A stretch of 64,000 nt of DNA from positions 2,725,372-2,789,371 of the forward strand of contig NZ_KI632511.1 of the NCBI RefSeq assembly GCF_000504285.1, given 5' to 3'. How positions within the stretch are numbered: position 1 is the stretch's first letter; each line of letters begins with the position of its first letter. Shown in pieces: positions 16,570-24,568 of the stretch. A model generated the notes under the pieces. That model did no database searches. It had not been told where the DNA came from and saw nothing but the letters and a program-made list of their open reading frames with translations. The DNA comes from Actinospica robiniae DSM 44927. Its GTDB lineage: Bacteria > Actinomycetota > Actinomycetes > Streptomycetales > Catenulisporaceae. Made by a program: the position numbers and the translations under genes.

Positions 16570-18161
16570 GGGTCCGGCCGCGCGTCGGGGAGATCCCGGC
16601 ACCCGACCCCGACCAGCCCACCGACCAGCCCACCGATCCGCACGAGGACCTGCACGGCAACGTACGGCGCGGAGTGCGCTGGAGCCTGGTCAACACCGTG
16701 GTGATCCGGATCGGCAACTTCCTGACCGGCGTCGTGCTCGCCCGCGGGCTGCTCGGCCCGCGGGACTGGGGCCTGTACGCGATCGGGCTGGCCGCGCTTG
16801 CGGTGCTGCTGGCCGCGAACGAGATGGGCGTGAGCCTGGCCATCGTGCGCTGGGAGGGGGACGTGCGCCGGTTCGCGCCGACCGTGCTGACCCTCTCCAC
16901 GCTCTCGTCCACCGTGCTCTACGCCGTGCTCTTCGTCATCGCGCCGGAGGCGGCCCGGCTGCTCGGCTCGGGCGACGCCACCGGCGTGCTGCGGGTGCTG
17001 GGCCTGGCCGTGATCATCGACGGGATCTCCTGCGTGCCGGCCGGGGTGCTCAACCGCACCTTCGCCCAGCAGCGCCGGATGTGGATCGACGCGGCGAACT
17101 TCGTCGTCGGCAGCGGCCTGACGATCGGGCTGGCCGTGGCCGGGATCGGCGCGATGAGCTTCGCCTGGGGCTCGGTCGCGGGCAACGTGGTCGGCCTGGT
17201 CGGCTGCGCCGTCTGCGCCCCCGGATACCTCAAGCCCGGCTGGGACCGGGAGCAGGCCAAGGCCCTGATCCGGTTCGGCGCGCCGCTGGCGGGCGCGAGC
17301 CTGCTGGTGCTGTGCATGCTCAACGTCGACTCGGTGGTGGTCGGCGCGACGCTCGGACCGGTCGCGCTCGGGCTCTACCAGCTGGCGTTCAACATGTCCG
17401 GCTGGCCGGTGCGCGCGGTCTCCGAGGTGGCCCGGCGGGTGTCCTTCGCCGGCTTCTCCCGGCTGGCCGAGACCGGCCGGATCGCCAAGGGCTTCGAGAA
17501 CAGCCTCAGCCTGCTGATGGCGGCCGCGATGCCGCCCTGCGTGCTGCTGCTGACGCTGGCCAAGCCGGCCATCTCCTTCGTCTACGGGCACGAATGGACC
17601 GGGGCCTCCGGCGCGCTGAGCTTCCTGGCCATGCTGGGCGTGCTGCGGGTGGCCTTCGAGCTCGCCTACGACTGCCTGGTCGCGGCCGGGCGTCAGCGGG
17701 CCCTGATCCTGGTGCAGGGCTGGTGGCTGGTCGCCCTCATTCCGGCCCTGATCTTCGCCGCCCGGATGCGCGGCATCGCCGGCGTCGGCGCCGGGCACAT
17801 CCTGGTGGCCGGCCCGCTGGTGACCCCGTTCTTCCTGTGGGCTCTGTCCCGGGCCGGGATCAAGCCCGGGGTGGTACTGCGGGCCTGTTGGCGCCCGGTG
17901 GTCGGCGGCGCGGCGATGGCGGCCGTCTCGCTGGCGGTGGCCCGGTTCGGCGGCCTGCACGGGACGCCGGTGCTGTTCGTCGCCTCCGTGCCCGCGCTGG
18001 CCGTCTACGCCGTGATCATCTGGCCGGCCGTGGCCCGCATGCGCGGCCGGCGCCCCGGTCGGCTGCACCGCCGGCCGAAATGGCGGACCGCGCGGTTGAG
18101 ACGTACCGACCCCCGTCCCCCGAACACCTGGGACGTCCCCCAAGGAGAGCCTCAGTGGTGA
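16566..18161 (+). CDS. Wzx-type polysaccharide flippase (MOP superfamily)
   Basis: 531 residues. After a hydrophilic N-terminus with a duplicated DQPT (DQPTDQPTDPHED) come about 12-14 helices, starting at RRGVRWSLVNTVVIRIGNFL, typical of RfbX/Wzx. Translocates undecaprenyl-linked repeat units across the membrane. GTG 16566 overlaps the polymerase stop codon (GTGA). The C-terminal 50 residues are basic and the gene overlaps the next one by 7 bp. Confidence 0.87.
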   Translation: MRVRPRVGEIPAPDPDQPTDQPTDPHEDLHGNVRRGVRWSLVNTVVIRIGNFLTGVVLARGLLGPRDWGLYAIGLAALAVLLAANEMGVSLAIVRWEGDVRRFAPTVLTLSTLSSTVLYAVLFVIAPEAARLLGSGDATGVLRVLGLAVIIDGISCVPAGVLNRTFAQQRRMWIDAANFVVGSGLTIGLAVAGIGAMSFAWGSVAGNVVGLVGCAVCAPGYLKPGWDREQAKALIRFGAPLAGASLLVLCMLNVDSVVVGATLGPVALGLYQLAFNMSGWPVRAVSEVARRVSFAGFSRLAETGRIAKGFENSLSLLMAAAMPPCVLLLTLAKPAISFVYGHEWTGASGALSFLAMLGVLRVAFELAYDCLVAAGRQRALILVQGWWLVALIPALIFAARMRGIAGVGAGHILVAGPLVTPFFLWALSRAGIKPGVVLRACWRPVVGGAAMAAVSLAVARFGGLHGTPVLFVASVPALAVYAVIIWPAVARMRGRRPGRLHRRPKWRTARLRRTDPRPPNTWDVPQGEPQW

Positions 18162-18970
18162 AGGCACAGGTCAAGAAGGCGGTCCGGGCCCGCGTCGGCT
18201 GGCTGCCGCCGTACGAGCTGCGCAACAAGGTACTGCTGGGCCACACCGTGCCGGCGGTCCTGCGCTTCGAGAACGCGCAGGTCAAGAGCCTCAGGGCCCT
18301 GCTACCGCCGCCGGCGGGCAAACCGCCGCTGGTCACCACGGTCATCCCCACCTACCGGCGCCCGGAACAGCTGCGCGCGGCAGTGGTATCAGCTCTCGAA
18401 CAGACGGTGCGCGAGCACCGGGTCCTGGTCGTGGACGACGGCGCCGGACTGCCCGACCTGCCGGACGATCCGCGCCTGACCGCGCTGAGCCTGTCCCGCA
18501 ACTGCGCGGTCCTCGGCGTCGTGCGCAACGTCGGCATCCGCCTCGCCGACTCGCCGTACCTGGCGTTCCTGGACGACGACAACACCTGGGAGCCGGACCA
18601 CCTCGCCGTCACGATCGAGGCGCTCGAAGCCGACCCGCGCCTGGCCGGCGTCTACACCGCGCTGCGCCGGATGCTCCCGGACGGCACGGACTACGACGTC
18701 ATATCGGAGCCGTTCGACGTCCGCACCGCCCGCGAGCGCGCCTACCTCGACGCCAACGCCTTCGTGGTCCGCGCCGACGCGAGGCTCCGCTTCAGCAGGC
18801 TGCGACGCGACCGCGGCGTGCTCCCGCGCGAGGACTGGGCCACCCTCTACCCCTTCGCCCGCCGCCACCGCGTCACCCACATCCCCCGCGGCACCGTCCG
18901 CTACCTGGTGAACCCGCAGACGTACTACACGACCTGGGACGGCGACGAGGCGGCAGCCGCAGCCTCCTGA
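18155..18970 (+). CDS. GT2-family glycosyltransferase
   Basis: 271 residues, GT-A fold. VTTVIPTYRRPEQLRAAVVS opens the Rossmann-like core at about 50; VLVVDDGAG and the DxD-type FLDDDNTWEPDH bind the nucleotide sugar and metal. GTG 18155 (a second GTG follows at once) is preceded by AAGGAGAG. Last gene of the rightward polymerase-flippase operon; its sugar is unknown. Confidence 0.87.
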   Translation: MVKAQVKKAVRARVGWLPPYELRNKVLLGHTVPAVLRFENAQVKSLRALLPPPAGKPPLVTTVIPTYRRPEQLRAAVVSALEQTVREHRVLVVDDGAGLPDLPDDPRLTALSLSRNCAVLGVVRNVGIRLADSPYLAFLDDDNTWEPDHLAVTIEALEADPRLAGVYTALRRMLPDGTDYDVISEPFDVRTARERAYLDANAFVVRADARLRFSRLRRDRGVLPREDWATLYPFARRHRVTHIPRGTVRYLVNPQTYYTTWDGDEAAAAAS

Positions 18971-19020
18971 TTCGCGCGGGCGGCTGAGCTTGCCGCTCTG
19001 AAGCGGTTCCTTCAGGGCTC

Positions 19021-19497
19021 TCAAAGTGCGGCCCAGCGCCCGAGCACTCCTGTGACCGCGAGGATGCCCACCACGGCGACCGCGCACGCCAGAAGCCCGA
19101 GGAACAGATAGCCTGACTCGTTGCTCAGGATCGACGGCAAGGTCAGGGAGCTGACAGCGGCGACCGTCGTCGGTCGACTCGGCAGATACCGCACCAGGAC
19201 GCTCTGCCCTGCTTGCGCGCCCCCACACTGGCTGTCGAGCCACGCCTCGTACCGGACACCTGCGGAGTCCTGATAAGAGACCTCACATTGCACGACCTTA
19301 CCGGCCGCCTGGGTCACCACTACCCGTGCTTGCGTGGTAATTCCGTCATATCGCAAGGCGAACTGTGTGTACGCCGCTGAAACGGCCCACACACTGACCC
19401 CGACGCCGAAAGCCGCGAAGAGCGCGGCCCGCACCCAGGTCCTCCTCGGGCTCCGTCGTGTGTCCCGCGGACGCCCCAACGCCTGCTTCCTCCCCAT
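19021..19497 (-). CDS. DUF3592-like small membrane protein
   Basis: 158 residues: a basic N-terminus, a helix at about 24-44, an extracytoplasmic beta domain with paired Cys (VVQCEVSYQDSAG and LDSQCGGAQAGQSVLVRYLP, a DUF3592-type signature) and a C-terminal helix at about 130-152. Function unknown. It starts the block that interrupts the exopolysaccharide locus. Confidence 0.6.
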   Translation of the reverse strand: MGRKQALGRPRDTRRSPRRTWVRAALFAAFGVGVSVWAVSAAYTQFALRYDGITTQARVVVTQAAGKVVQCEVSYQDSAGVRYEAWLDSQCGGAQAGQSVLVRYLPSRPTTVAAVSSLTLPSILSNESGYLFLGLLACAVAVVGILAVTGVLGRWAAL

Positions 19498-19561
19498 GTC
19501 CGCAATCGTCGCTCACTCGGCGTGCGGAATCAAGGCATGATCTCAACCTCCGCAGAGGCGC

Positions 19562-19588
19562 GGTCCCGCGACTCGAAGCCGCGGGACC
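19562..19588 (-). terminator. hairpin downstream of the small secreted protein gene
   Basis: Perfect 9-bp stem GGTCCCGCG / CGCGGGACC with a 9-base loop, 52 bases past the stop codon of the gene ending at 19640. Confidence 0.55.
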
Positions 19589-19639
19589 ACTGGACGTCAG
19601 GGCATTGACGACTCCGCCATGCCGCTTCGACCTGAACGG

Positions 19640-20104
19640 TCAGATGCCGTCTGTGCAGTGCTTTGCCGCACCGGACCACGACGTGAACCGAAAGCAAGCG
19701 CGGGCCAGGTAGCCGGGCCCGTCGTAGTAGCCACCCGTGGCCGTGCCCGGCTGGAATGCCTCGGAGGTTGAACTGGTCAGCTCGTGAGTGCCGGAGACTT
19801 GGGACCAGTCCGCGCCGCCGTCGGTGCTCCGCTCCAGCCAACAGTCCATGGTGTAGTCGGTGTTGTAGTCAATGCAGTCCGCCATCGCGTAGGCGGGAAT
19901 GGTCTTGGAACCGAGGAAAATCGTCCCGCTCCGGTCGGTCCAAGACACCGTCGCGTCACCCGAGCCGTTCGCGGTGGCTTGGTTGACGGCGCTGCTGGAG
20001 CCGAGGGTGCCGACCGTGTCCGCATGCGCCGTGCCCGCGGCGCCGAACGCGATACCGGTGGCTGCGGCCAGACCGACCACCATCTGCTTGCCCCTACTGA
20101 TCAC
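19640..20104 (-). CDS. small secreted protein, function unknown
   Basis: 154 residues with a Sec signal peptide (MVVGLAAATGIAFGAAGTAHA, cleavage near AHA-DT, residues about 28-30). The mature part has four Cys (ADCIDYNTDYTMDCWLERS, ARACFRF, KHCTDGI) that could form two disulphides. No family recognised. GTG 20104 gives the listed start; an in-frame ATG 7 codons in is equally possible. It overlaps the upstream hemerythrin gene by 11 bp, so the two are probably co-transcribed. Confidence 0.6.
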   Translation of the reverse strand: MISRGKQMVVGLAAATGIAFGAAGTAHADTVGTLGSSSAVNQATANGSGDATVSWTDRSGTIFLGSKTIPAYAMADCIDYNTDYTMDCWLERSTDGGADWSQVSGTHELTSSTSEAFQPGTATGGYYDGPGYLARACFRFTSWSGAAKHCTDGI

Positions 20105-20681
20105 TTCTCTGGTCCTTGCTTCGTTGTGGGTGAACCTGCCCCGACCCGCCAGCGTCGTCAGCGGCCCGACGGAGTGCCGATGGGTGTCGATCGGATCCTA
20201 CCGACCGTGGCAGAGCCTTTCGATGGGCCTCGGGATGTTCGGCCACGTCTTCGTCCAACGCCCGGCCGACGGCCCGTTCCTCGTAGCGGAAGTGGGACTC
20301 CATGATCGCCGCCAACCCGTCGAGCTCACGCCTGATCGCCTCCACTGCGGCGCCGTCCGACACGGCGGCCGCGTCGGCGAGCTCGCGGACGCGCGAGAGG
20401 ATCGCGGCGATCATCCCGTGGTCCTCGACCAGCTTCGCGATAGTCCCGGCGAGATCAGGGCGCTGAGCCACGAGGGCAGTGAAGATCCCCTCGTCTTCGC
20501 CGAGGTGGTGTGCCGTCAGCGCGTCGCAGAAAGCGAGGCAGTGGGTCACGAGTGTGTCATCGCGCATCCGGCGCTGCCCGAGGCCCGCCCTGACCTCAGT
20601 GATCTGATGACGGAGTCGTCGATGTGCCGCGGCGAGCTGCAAACTAAGGGCGATCACGCGATCGCCTTCTTGGGAAGCCAC
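20094..20681 (-). CDS. hemerythrin-like HHE domain protein
   Basis: About 195 residues. A four-helix HHE domain carries di-iron ligands: a His early in the first helix (AAAHRRLRHQI), HHLGEDEGIF, EDHGMIAA and HFRYEERAVG. Members bind O2, NO or iron or protect against oxidants. The GTG at 20681 is preferred because GAAGGGA lies upstream and the family motif begins shortly after; the frame remains open to an ATG at 20762. The C-terminal 25 residues are polar and unstructured. Confidence 0.78.
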   Translation of the reverse strand: MASQEGDRVIALSLQLAAAHRRLRHQITEVRAGLGQRRMRDDTLVTHCLAFCDALTAHHLGEDEGIFTALVAQRPDLAGTIAKLVEDHGMIAAILSRVRELADAAAVSDGAAVEAIRRELDGLAAIMESHFRYEERAVGRALDEDVAEHPEAHRKALPRSVGSDRHPSALRRAADDAGGSGQVHPQRSKDQRSDQ

Positions 20682-20836
20682 GGGTGGCGGTCCCTTCGGT
20701 TCAACACCTCCATGCTTGACGCAGTCCGTCACCAGCACGCGATGCTGCCCCCAGCCGATCACATCCCGCGGTCAGGCGGCAAGCCGGTCCAGTCGATCGG
20801 GTGATTGATGATCGGGTGAAAGCACCCCGCCGCAAC

Positions 20837-20872
20837 GCCGATCGTGCCGCGCATGCCCGACGCCGGGAGAGC
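20837..20872 (+). repeat. dispersed repeat segment, partner of the element at 40.8-40.9 kb
   Basis: 34 of 36 bases match 40913-40948, including the core TGCCGCGCATGCCCGACGCC and the terminal GAGAGC. Only this end of the longer hairpin element is present here. Confidence 0.7.
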
Positions 20873-20901
20873 CTCGCCGCAACAGGGAACTCCCCTGCAT
20901 T

Positions 20902-20996
20902 GGTGTCCGGAAAATCCTGCTTCTCCTGACCCATCCGTGGGTGATTCGAAAGCAAGCCGAACGCGATGCCGCCGGGATCACTCCGTTCCGGACACC
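20902..20996. repeat. 11-bp perfect inverted repeat flanking a 73-bp spacer
   Basis: GGTGTCCGGAA at 20902-20912 and TTCCGGACACC at 20986-20996. It may be terminal repeats of a tiny element or paired operator half-sites upstream of the 21124 gene; no transposase is present. Confidence 0.45.
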
Positions 20997-21123
20997 TCAC
21001 CGCTTCATGGGAATCGAATCGACTTCGCCGGGGACACGAATCGATATCCTCAGACTTTTGCGATTAGCCTCGCCTCTACAATCGACGCGAACACTTCATC
21101 GCAGCTGTGGCATAGGGGGCTTG

Positions 21124-21531
21124 GTGGACGTCTCCGCACTGGTGTCGGCGGGAGCAAGCACACTCGTCAATCTGATGGTGACCGACGGCTGGAAGGCGGC
21201 CGAGGACCGCTTCGCCGCGCTTCTCGGCCGCGGCGAAAAGGATCCGGGCAAGGCCGCCGAGGAGCTCAGGACCTCTCGAGCCACGCTCGAGGAGGCACGG
21301 CGGCACGGGGACGCCCGGGCCGCGGCGGATCTCGAAGCCTACTGGCGAGTACGTCTTCATGGGTTGATGCGCGAAGACGGGGACGCGGCCGGACTGCTCG
21401 CACGGCTGCTCGCCGAGCTCGAAGGCTCCGCCGGGCCGGCCGACGGGCGCCACGAGATCAACGGCAACACCTTCCGCGGCCAGGCCCAGATTCAGCAGGG
21501 CGGCCACCACAACACCCAGACCCGTCGCTGA
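21124..21531 (+). CDS. small helical protein with C-terminal amyloid-like QIQQGG motif (putative signalling effector)
   Basis: 135 residues. Residues 1-105 are predicted helical (VDVSALVSAGASTLVNLMV, EELRTSRATLEEARRHGDAR, GLLARLLAELEG). They resemble a common uncharacterised actinomycete family whose members end in short Gly/Asn/Gln motifs. The C-terminal 25 residues contain GNTFRGQAQIQQGGHHNTQT, with an I-Q-Q-G core recalling RHIM and bacterial amyloid-signalling (BASS) motifs. The same motif recurs at the N-terminus of the next protein. By analogy with Bell-domain/NLR pairs, this would be the cytosolic effector (inference). GTG 21124 follows AGGGGG. Confidence 0.68.
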   Translation: MDVSALVSAGASTLVNLMVTDGWKAAEDRFAALLGRGEKDPGKAAEELRTSRATLEEARRHGDARAAADLEAYWRVRLHGLMREDGDAAGLLARLLAELEGSAGPADGRHEINGNTFRGQAQIQQGGHHNTQTRR

Positions 21532-21537
21532 GTCCGC

Positions 21538-22464
21538 GTGCCGACGACTGGCGACCGTCGAGGCGGCTCCAACCGCGTCGAGGGAAATGACTTCCGCGGC
21601 CCCACGCAGATCCAGCAGGGCGGCACGGGCAACCGGCAGACCTACGTCGCCGGGCTCTCCTACCGGGCCGTCGCAGCCATCGTCTTCGTGGTGGTGGTCG
21701 GCCTCGGGGTCGGCGGCTACTACGGCGTCCGGGCGCTCGGCGGCACCGGTGGCGGCGCCAACTCGAACGTCGTACGCGGCGGCGGAGGGCTGGACATCGG
21801 GACGGGCGGTACCGGCGCGGCCAGCCCCGGGGCGTCGGCCACCGCGTCGCACGTCAGCCGCAGTTCGCTGACCCGTGGAAGCACCGACCAGACGAACAAT
21901 CCGCAGGTCGCCGCCTCCACGGCAAGCCACGTGGTGGCCCCCGCGAAGACCACCGCCAACGGGGCCGCCGCCAGCCACCCTGCCGCCGCCTCGCCCACGC
22001 CGGCTCCGGCCAAGACCAGCCGCGCTCTGCCCTCAGGCGCGAGCAACGGCAGCGTGATCGGCTTCCAACCGGTCAGCAACACGCTCTACTGCCTGCACTA
22101 TCAGCAGAATCCGGCGGGAACCGACTTCTGGGTCGGCCTCGACAACAATGAGGGCAACCCGTGTGAGGAATCGGAGTACGGCGGCGACTGGCAGTACAAC
22201 GTGAACACCGGCCTGATCCAGATCGACTCCGGCGGCCGCTGCCTGGCCGCCGGTTCCGCGGGCAGCACTCCCACCGTGACGAGTTCCTGCAACCAGAACA
22301 GCGCCGGCCAACGCTGGACCTTCAACCGGGTCTCGGGCAATTACGTCATCGAGTCCGACACTGCGCTGTGTATCAGCACGGTGCCCGACAACGGCTCCAT
22401 CACCATGCAGTCGTGCACCGGAGACAGCGGCAGCGAGCTGTTCAACATCGACAACTCGTCCTGA
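21538..22464 (+). CDS. transmembrane ricin-B-lectin protein with N-terminal QIQQGG motif (putative sensor)
   Basis: 308 residues. Residues 12-35 contain GNDFRGPTQIQQGGTGNRQT, nearly the same motif as the end of the preceding protein. A single membrane helix (about 43-63, RAVAAIVFVVVVGLGVGGYY) follows, then a long Ala/Ser/Thr/Pro-rich linker (about 70-170) and a C-terminal ricin-type beta-trefoil lectin domain with QRW (GQRWTF) and paired Cys. The motif should be cytosolic and the lectin outside, giving a ligand-sensing receptor arrangement. GTG 21538 lies 6 bases after the preceding stop, so one transcript is likely. The carbohydrate ligand is unknown. Confidence 0.7.
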   Translation: MPTTGDRRGGSNRVEGNDFRGPTQIQQGGTGNRQTYVAGLSYRAVAAIVFVVVVGLGVGGYYGVRALGGTGGGANSNVVRGGGGLDIGTGGTGAASPGASATASHVSRSSLTRGSTDQTNNPQVAASTASHVVAPAKTTANGAAASHPAAASPTPAPAKTSRALPSGASNGSVIGFQPVSNTLYCLHYQQNPAGTDFWVGLDNNEGNPCEESEYGGDWQYNVNTGLIQIDSGGRCLAAGSAGSTPTVTSSCNQNSAGQRWTFNRVSGNYVIESDTALCISTVPDNGSITMQSCTGDSGSELFNIDNSS

Positions 22465-22503
22465 GCTCGTCGCCCGGAACAACAGACCCCTACTATGGCA
22501 CTC

Positions 22504-23403
22504 CTACGGCCGCCTGCCCTTGCGCAGCCAGATGCCGCCGGGCACCTGGCCGGCGGCCGAGGGGAGGGCTTCGCGCACCAGCTCCGGCTCGCAGTGCCAC
22601 AGCCAGGCGTTGAAGAGCTCGATGCTGAAGGCGCTGTTGAACGCCAGGAAGGCGCGCAGCAGGTAGGCCTCGGTCCAGCCGCGGCGCTGGCGGAGCCAGC
22701 GCTCGGGGTACTCGAAGGGCCACACGATGTCGTGGACGTGCACGAGCACGCCGTCGGCGAGGCGGGGCAGGATCTCGAAGAACAGCAGGTTGACGTCGCT
22801 GCCGGCCTTGCTGACGTGGGACGAGTCGATGAACAGGAGGTCGCCGGCTTCCAGTTCCTCGAACACCTCGGTGCCGGCATCCTGCACCGGCTTGCGGATC
22901 AGGGTGCAGCGTTCGCGGTCCCGATCGCCGAGCAGGGCGAGCAGGCGGTCGGGGTAGGGCTCGATGAAGGTGAACTTCAGGTCCGCGTCGGACAGGAAGC
23001 GGTCGGCCGTGTCCAGCGCGACCGCGGACGAGAAGCCCGAGCCCACCTCGACGATCCTGCTCGGCGGGAAGCGGCGGAGCATGCCGTGGTAGACGGCGGC
23101 GTCGCCGAGGCCGTACATGTTGTTCTCCGGGCGGTAACGCCACCCCTCCGCCGCCGTGGTCGGCACGTCGGCGAAGGTGGCGGCGAGCTCCTTGAACAGG
23201 ATCCGCTGGCCTTGCGCGTTCAGGTCGATGCCGGGCAGGCCGGCTTGCGCCGCCGCTTCGAGCTCCTCCTCGCGCCGCCGCACGGCGCGGTCGGTGTCCG
23301 CGCCGCCGGGCATCGGCGAGTAGAAGTGGCCCGGCGCGGCCCACGGCGGCTCGCGCAGGATCGCGGTCCCCGCCGTCAGCAGGCGTCTGACGTTTCCCAG
23401 CAT
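22504..23403 (-). CDS. class I SAM-dependent methyltransferase (Methyltransf_24-like)
   Basis: 299 residues. SAM motif I is IVEVGSGFSSAVALD at about 125; FIDSSHVSKAGSDVN and HVHDIVWPFEYPERW carry acidic/His residues that may bind metal. Homologues are frequent in exopolysaccharide and cell-wall glycan loci and may O-methylate sugars. Last gene of the leftward exopolysaccharide series, about 50 bases after the GT2 gene. Confidence 0.8.
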   Translation of the reverse strand: MLGNVRRLLTAGTAILREPPWAAPGHFYSPMPGGADTDRAVRRREEELEAAAQAGLPGIDLNAQGQRILFKELAATFADVPTTAAEGWRYRPENNMYGLGDAAVYHGMLRRFPPSRIVEVGSGFSSAVALDTADRFLSDADLKFTFIEPYPDRLLALLGDRDRERCTLIRKPVQDAGTEVFEELEAGDLLFIDSSHVSKAGSDVNLLFFEILPRLADGVLVHVHDIVWPFEYPERWLRQRRGWTEAYLLRAFLAFNSAFSIELFNAWLWHCEPELVREALPSAAGQVPGGIWLRKGRRP

Positions 23404-23453
23404 CTACGGCTCCCCTCGTCGGTTCCTGCTCCTGCGGGCCCGGCCGGCCCTCG

Positions 23454-24500
23454 TCAGATTCCGGTGCGCCGCCAGGTGCGCCACCACATCCGCTCGCGCA
23501 CTTTGTGGGTGACGGCGGTGAGCACGAGCGGCTGGAGGTAGGGCATCGCCTTCGTGCCTATGCGCCGGCGCATCTTCAGCGCGCGGTACTCCGGCAGGTC
23601 CTCGTGCTCGGGCCAGCATTCCCGGGCGAAGCCGACGAGTTCGTCGACCGGCACCTGCTCCGTGCGGCCGCGGTCGTACGCGCGCACCGCCCGGCGCAGG
23701 GCCTGGCGGGCGAGCTTGCGGTGGACGAGCCGGTCGAGCTCGTCCCGGTCCTTCATCTGCTCGCCGCACCGGCCCAGCACCGCCTCGAAGGCGGCCTTGC
23801 GCTGGCGCAGGTCGTCGAGCTGGCCGCCGAAGTCGGTGGTGGACATGTTCGCGCCGTGCACCCGGTAGTACGCCTGGTCCACGCCGCGCAGGTAGCCCAC
23901 GTCGGCGTGGGCGGCCAGGCGCATCCACATCTCGATGTCGCCGGAGTGCGGCAGGCCGGGGTCGTAACCGCCGACCTGCCGCTGCAGCTTCGTACGCACC
24001 ACCACCTCGGGCGAGGTGATGCACCCGTGCCCGGTCTCGAAGTGCCGCCGCAGCCACCACTGGCCGTCCCAGACGGTCCAGCCCCGGCCCGCGGTCCTCG
24101 CCGCTGGCAGGGCCGAGCCGTGCTGGAAGCGCACCGGGTGGCCGTAGCAGAACCCGACTTCCGGGTGGGCGTCGAGCAGCGCCGCGGCGCGGCTGAGCGC
24201 ACCGGGGGTGAGCCGGTCGTCGGCCGAGAGCAGGGCGACGTAGTCGCCCTCGGCCCACTCGAGCAGGCCCTCGTTGTAGGTGGCGATGTGCCCCTTGTTC
24301 CGGGGATGCACCAGCACCTGCACGCGGGGGTCCTCGGCCGCGAGCGCCCTGGCCTTGTCGGCCGAGTCGTCCGGGGAGGCGTCGTCGATGATCAGGACGC
24401 GCACGTCGACGCCGTCCTGGTGGTTCAACGCGCTTCCGACGGACTCCTGTAGATAGTGGCCGTACTTGTAGCAGGGGACGATCACGCTCACCGTGCTCAC
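23454..24500 (-). CDS. GT2-family glycosyltransferase
   Basis: 348 residues, GT-A fold: VSVIVPCYKYGHYLQESVGS at the start, LIIDDASPDDS, the DxD-equivalent LLSADDRLTPGA, GGYDPGLPHSGDIEMWMRLA (acceptor-side catalytic region) and a C-terminal helical, basic tail (about 260-348). Adds an unknown sugar to the repeat unit. Confidence 0.88.
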   Translation of the reverse strand: MSTVSVIVPCYKYGHYLQESVGSALNHQDGVDVRVLIIDDASPDDSADKARALAAEDPRVQVLVHPRNKGHIATYNEGLLEWAEGDYVALLSADDRLTPGALSRAAALLDAHPEVGFCYGHPVRFQHGSALPAARTAGRGWTVWDGQWWLRRHFETGHGCITSPEVVVRTKLQRQVGGYDPGLPHSGDIEMWMRLAAHADVGYLRGVDQAYYRVHGANMSTTDFGGQLDDLRQRKAAFEAVLGRCGEQMKDRDELDRLVHRKLARQALRRAVRAYDRGRTEQVPVDELVGFARECWPEHEDLPEYRALKMRRRIGTKAMPYLQPLVLTAVTHKVRERMWWRTWRRTGI

Positions 24501-24568
24501 GCGGTCAGCCTTTCCAGCTTGTCATCGTGTCACTGCATTATCTGGAGCCTGATATCGAAGGTGCGGTA

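Larger units (their letters stand above)
20682..21123. other. 442-bp non-coding stretch with repeat remnants
   Basis: Divergent region between the hemerythrin gene and the QIQQGG pair. It holds the copy of the dispersed repeat (20837-20872) and an 11-bp inverted repeat (20902-20996). No convincing gene was found in it on either strand. Confidence 0.5.

Noticed and set aside
20701-21000. Minus-strand 99-codon frame, possible transposase remnant
   Set aside because: No transposase or DDE motif could be seen; the frame mostly crosses the dispersed repeat and non-coding sequence.
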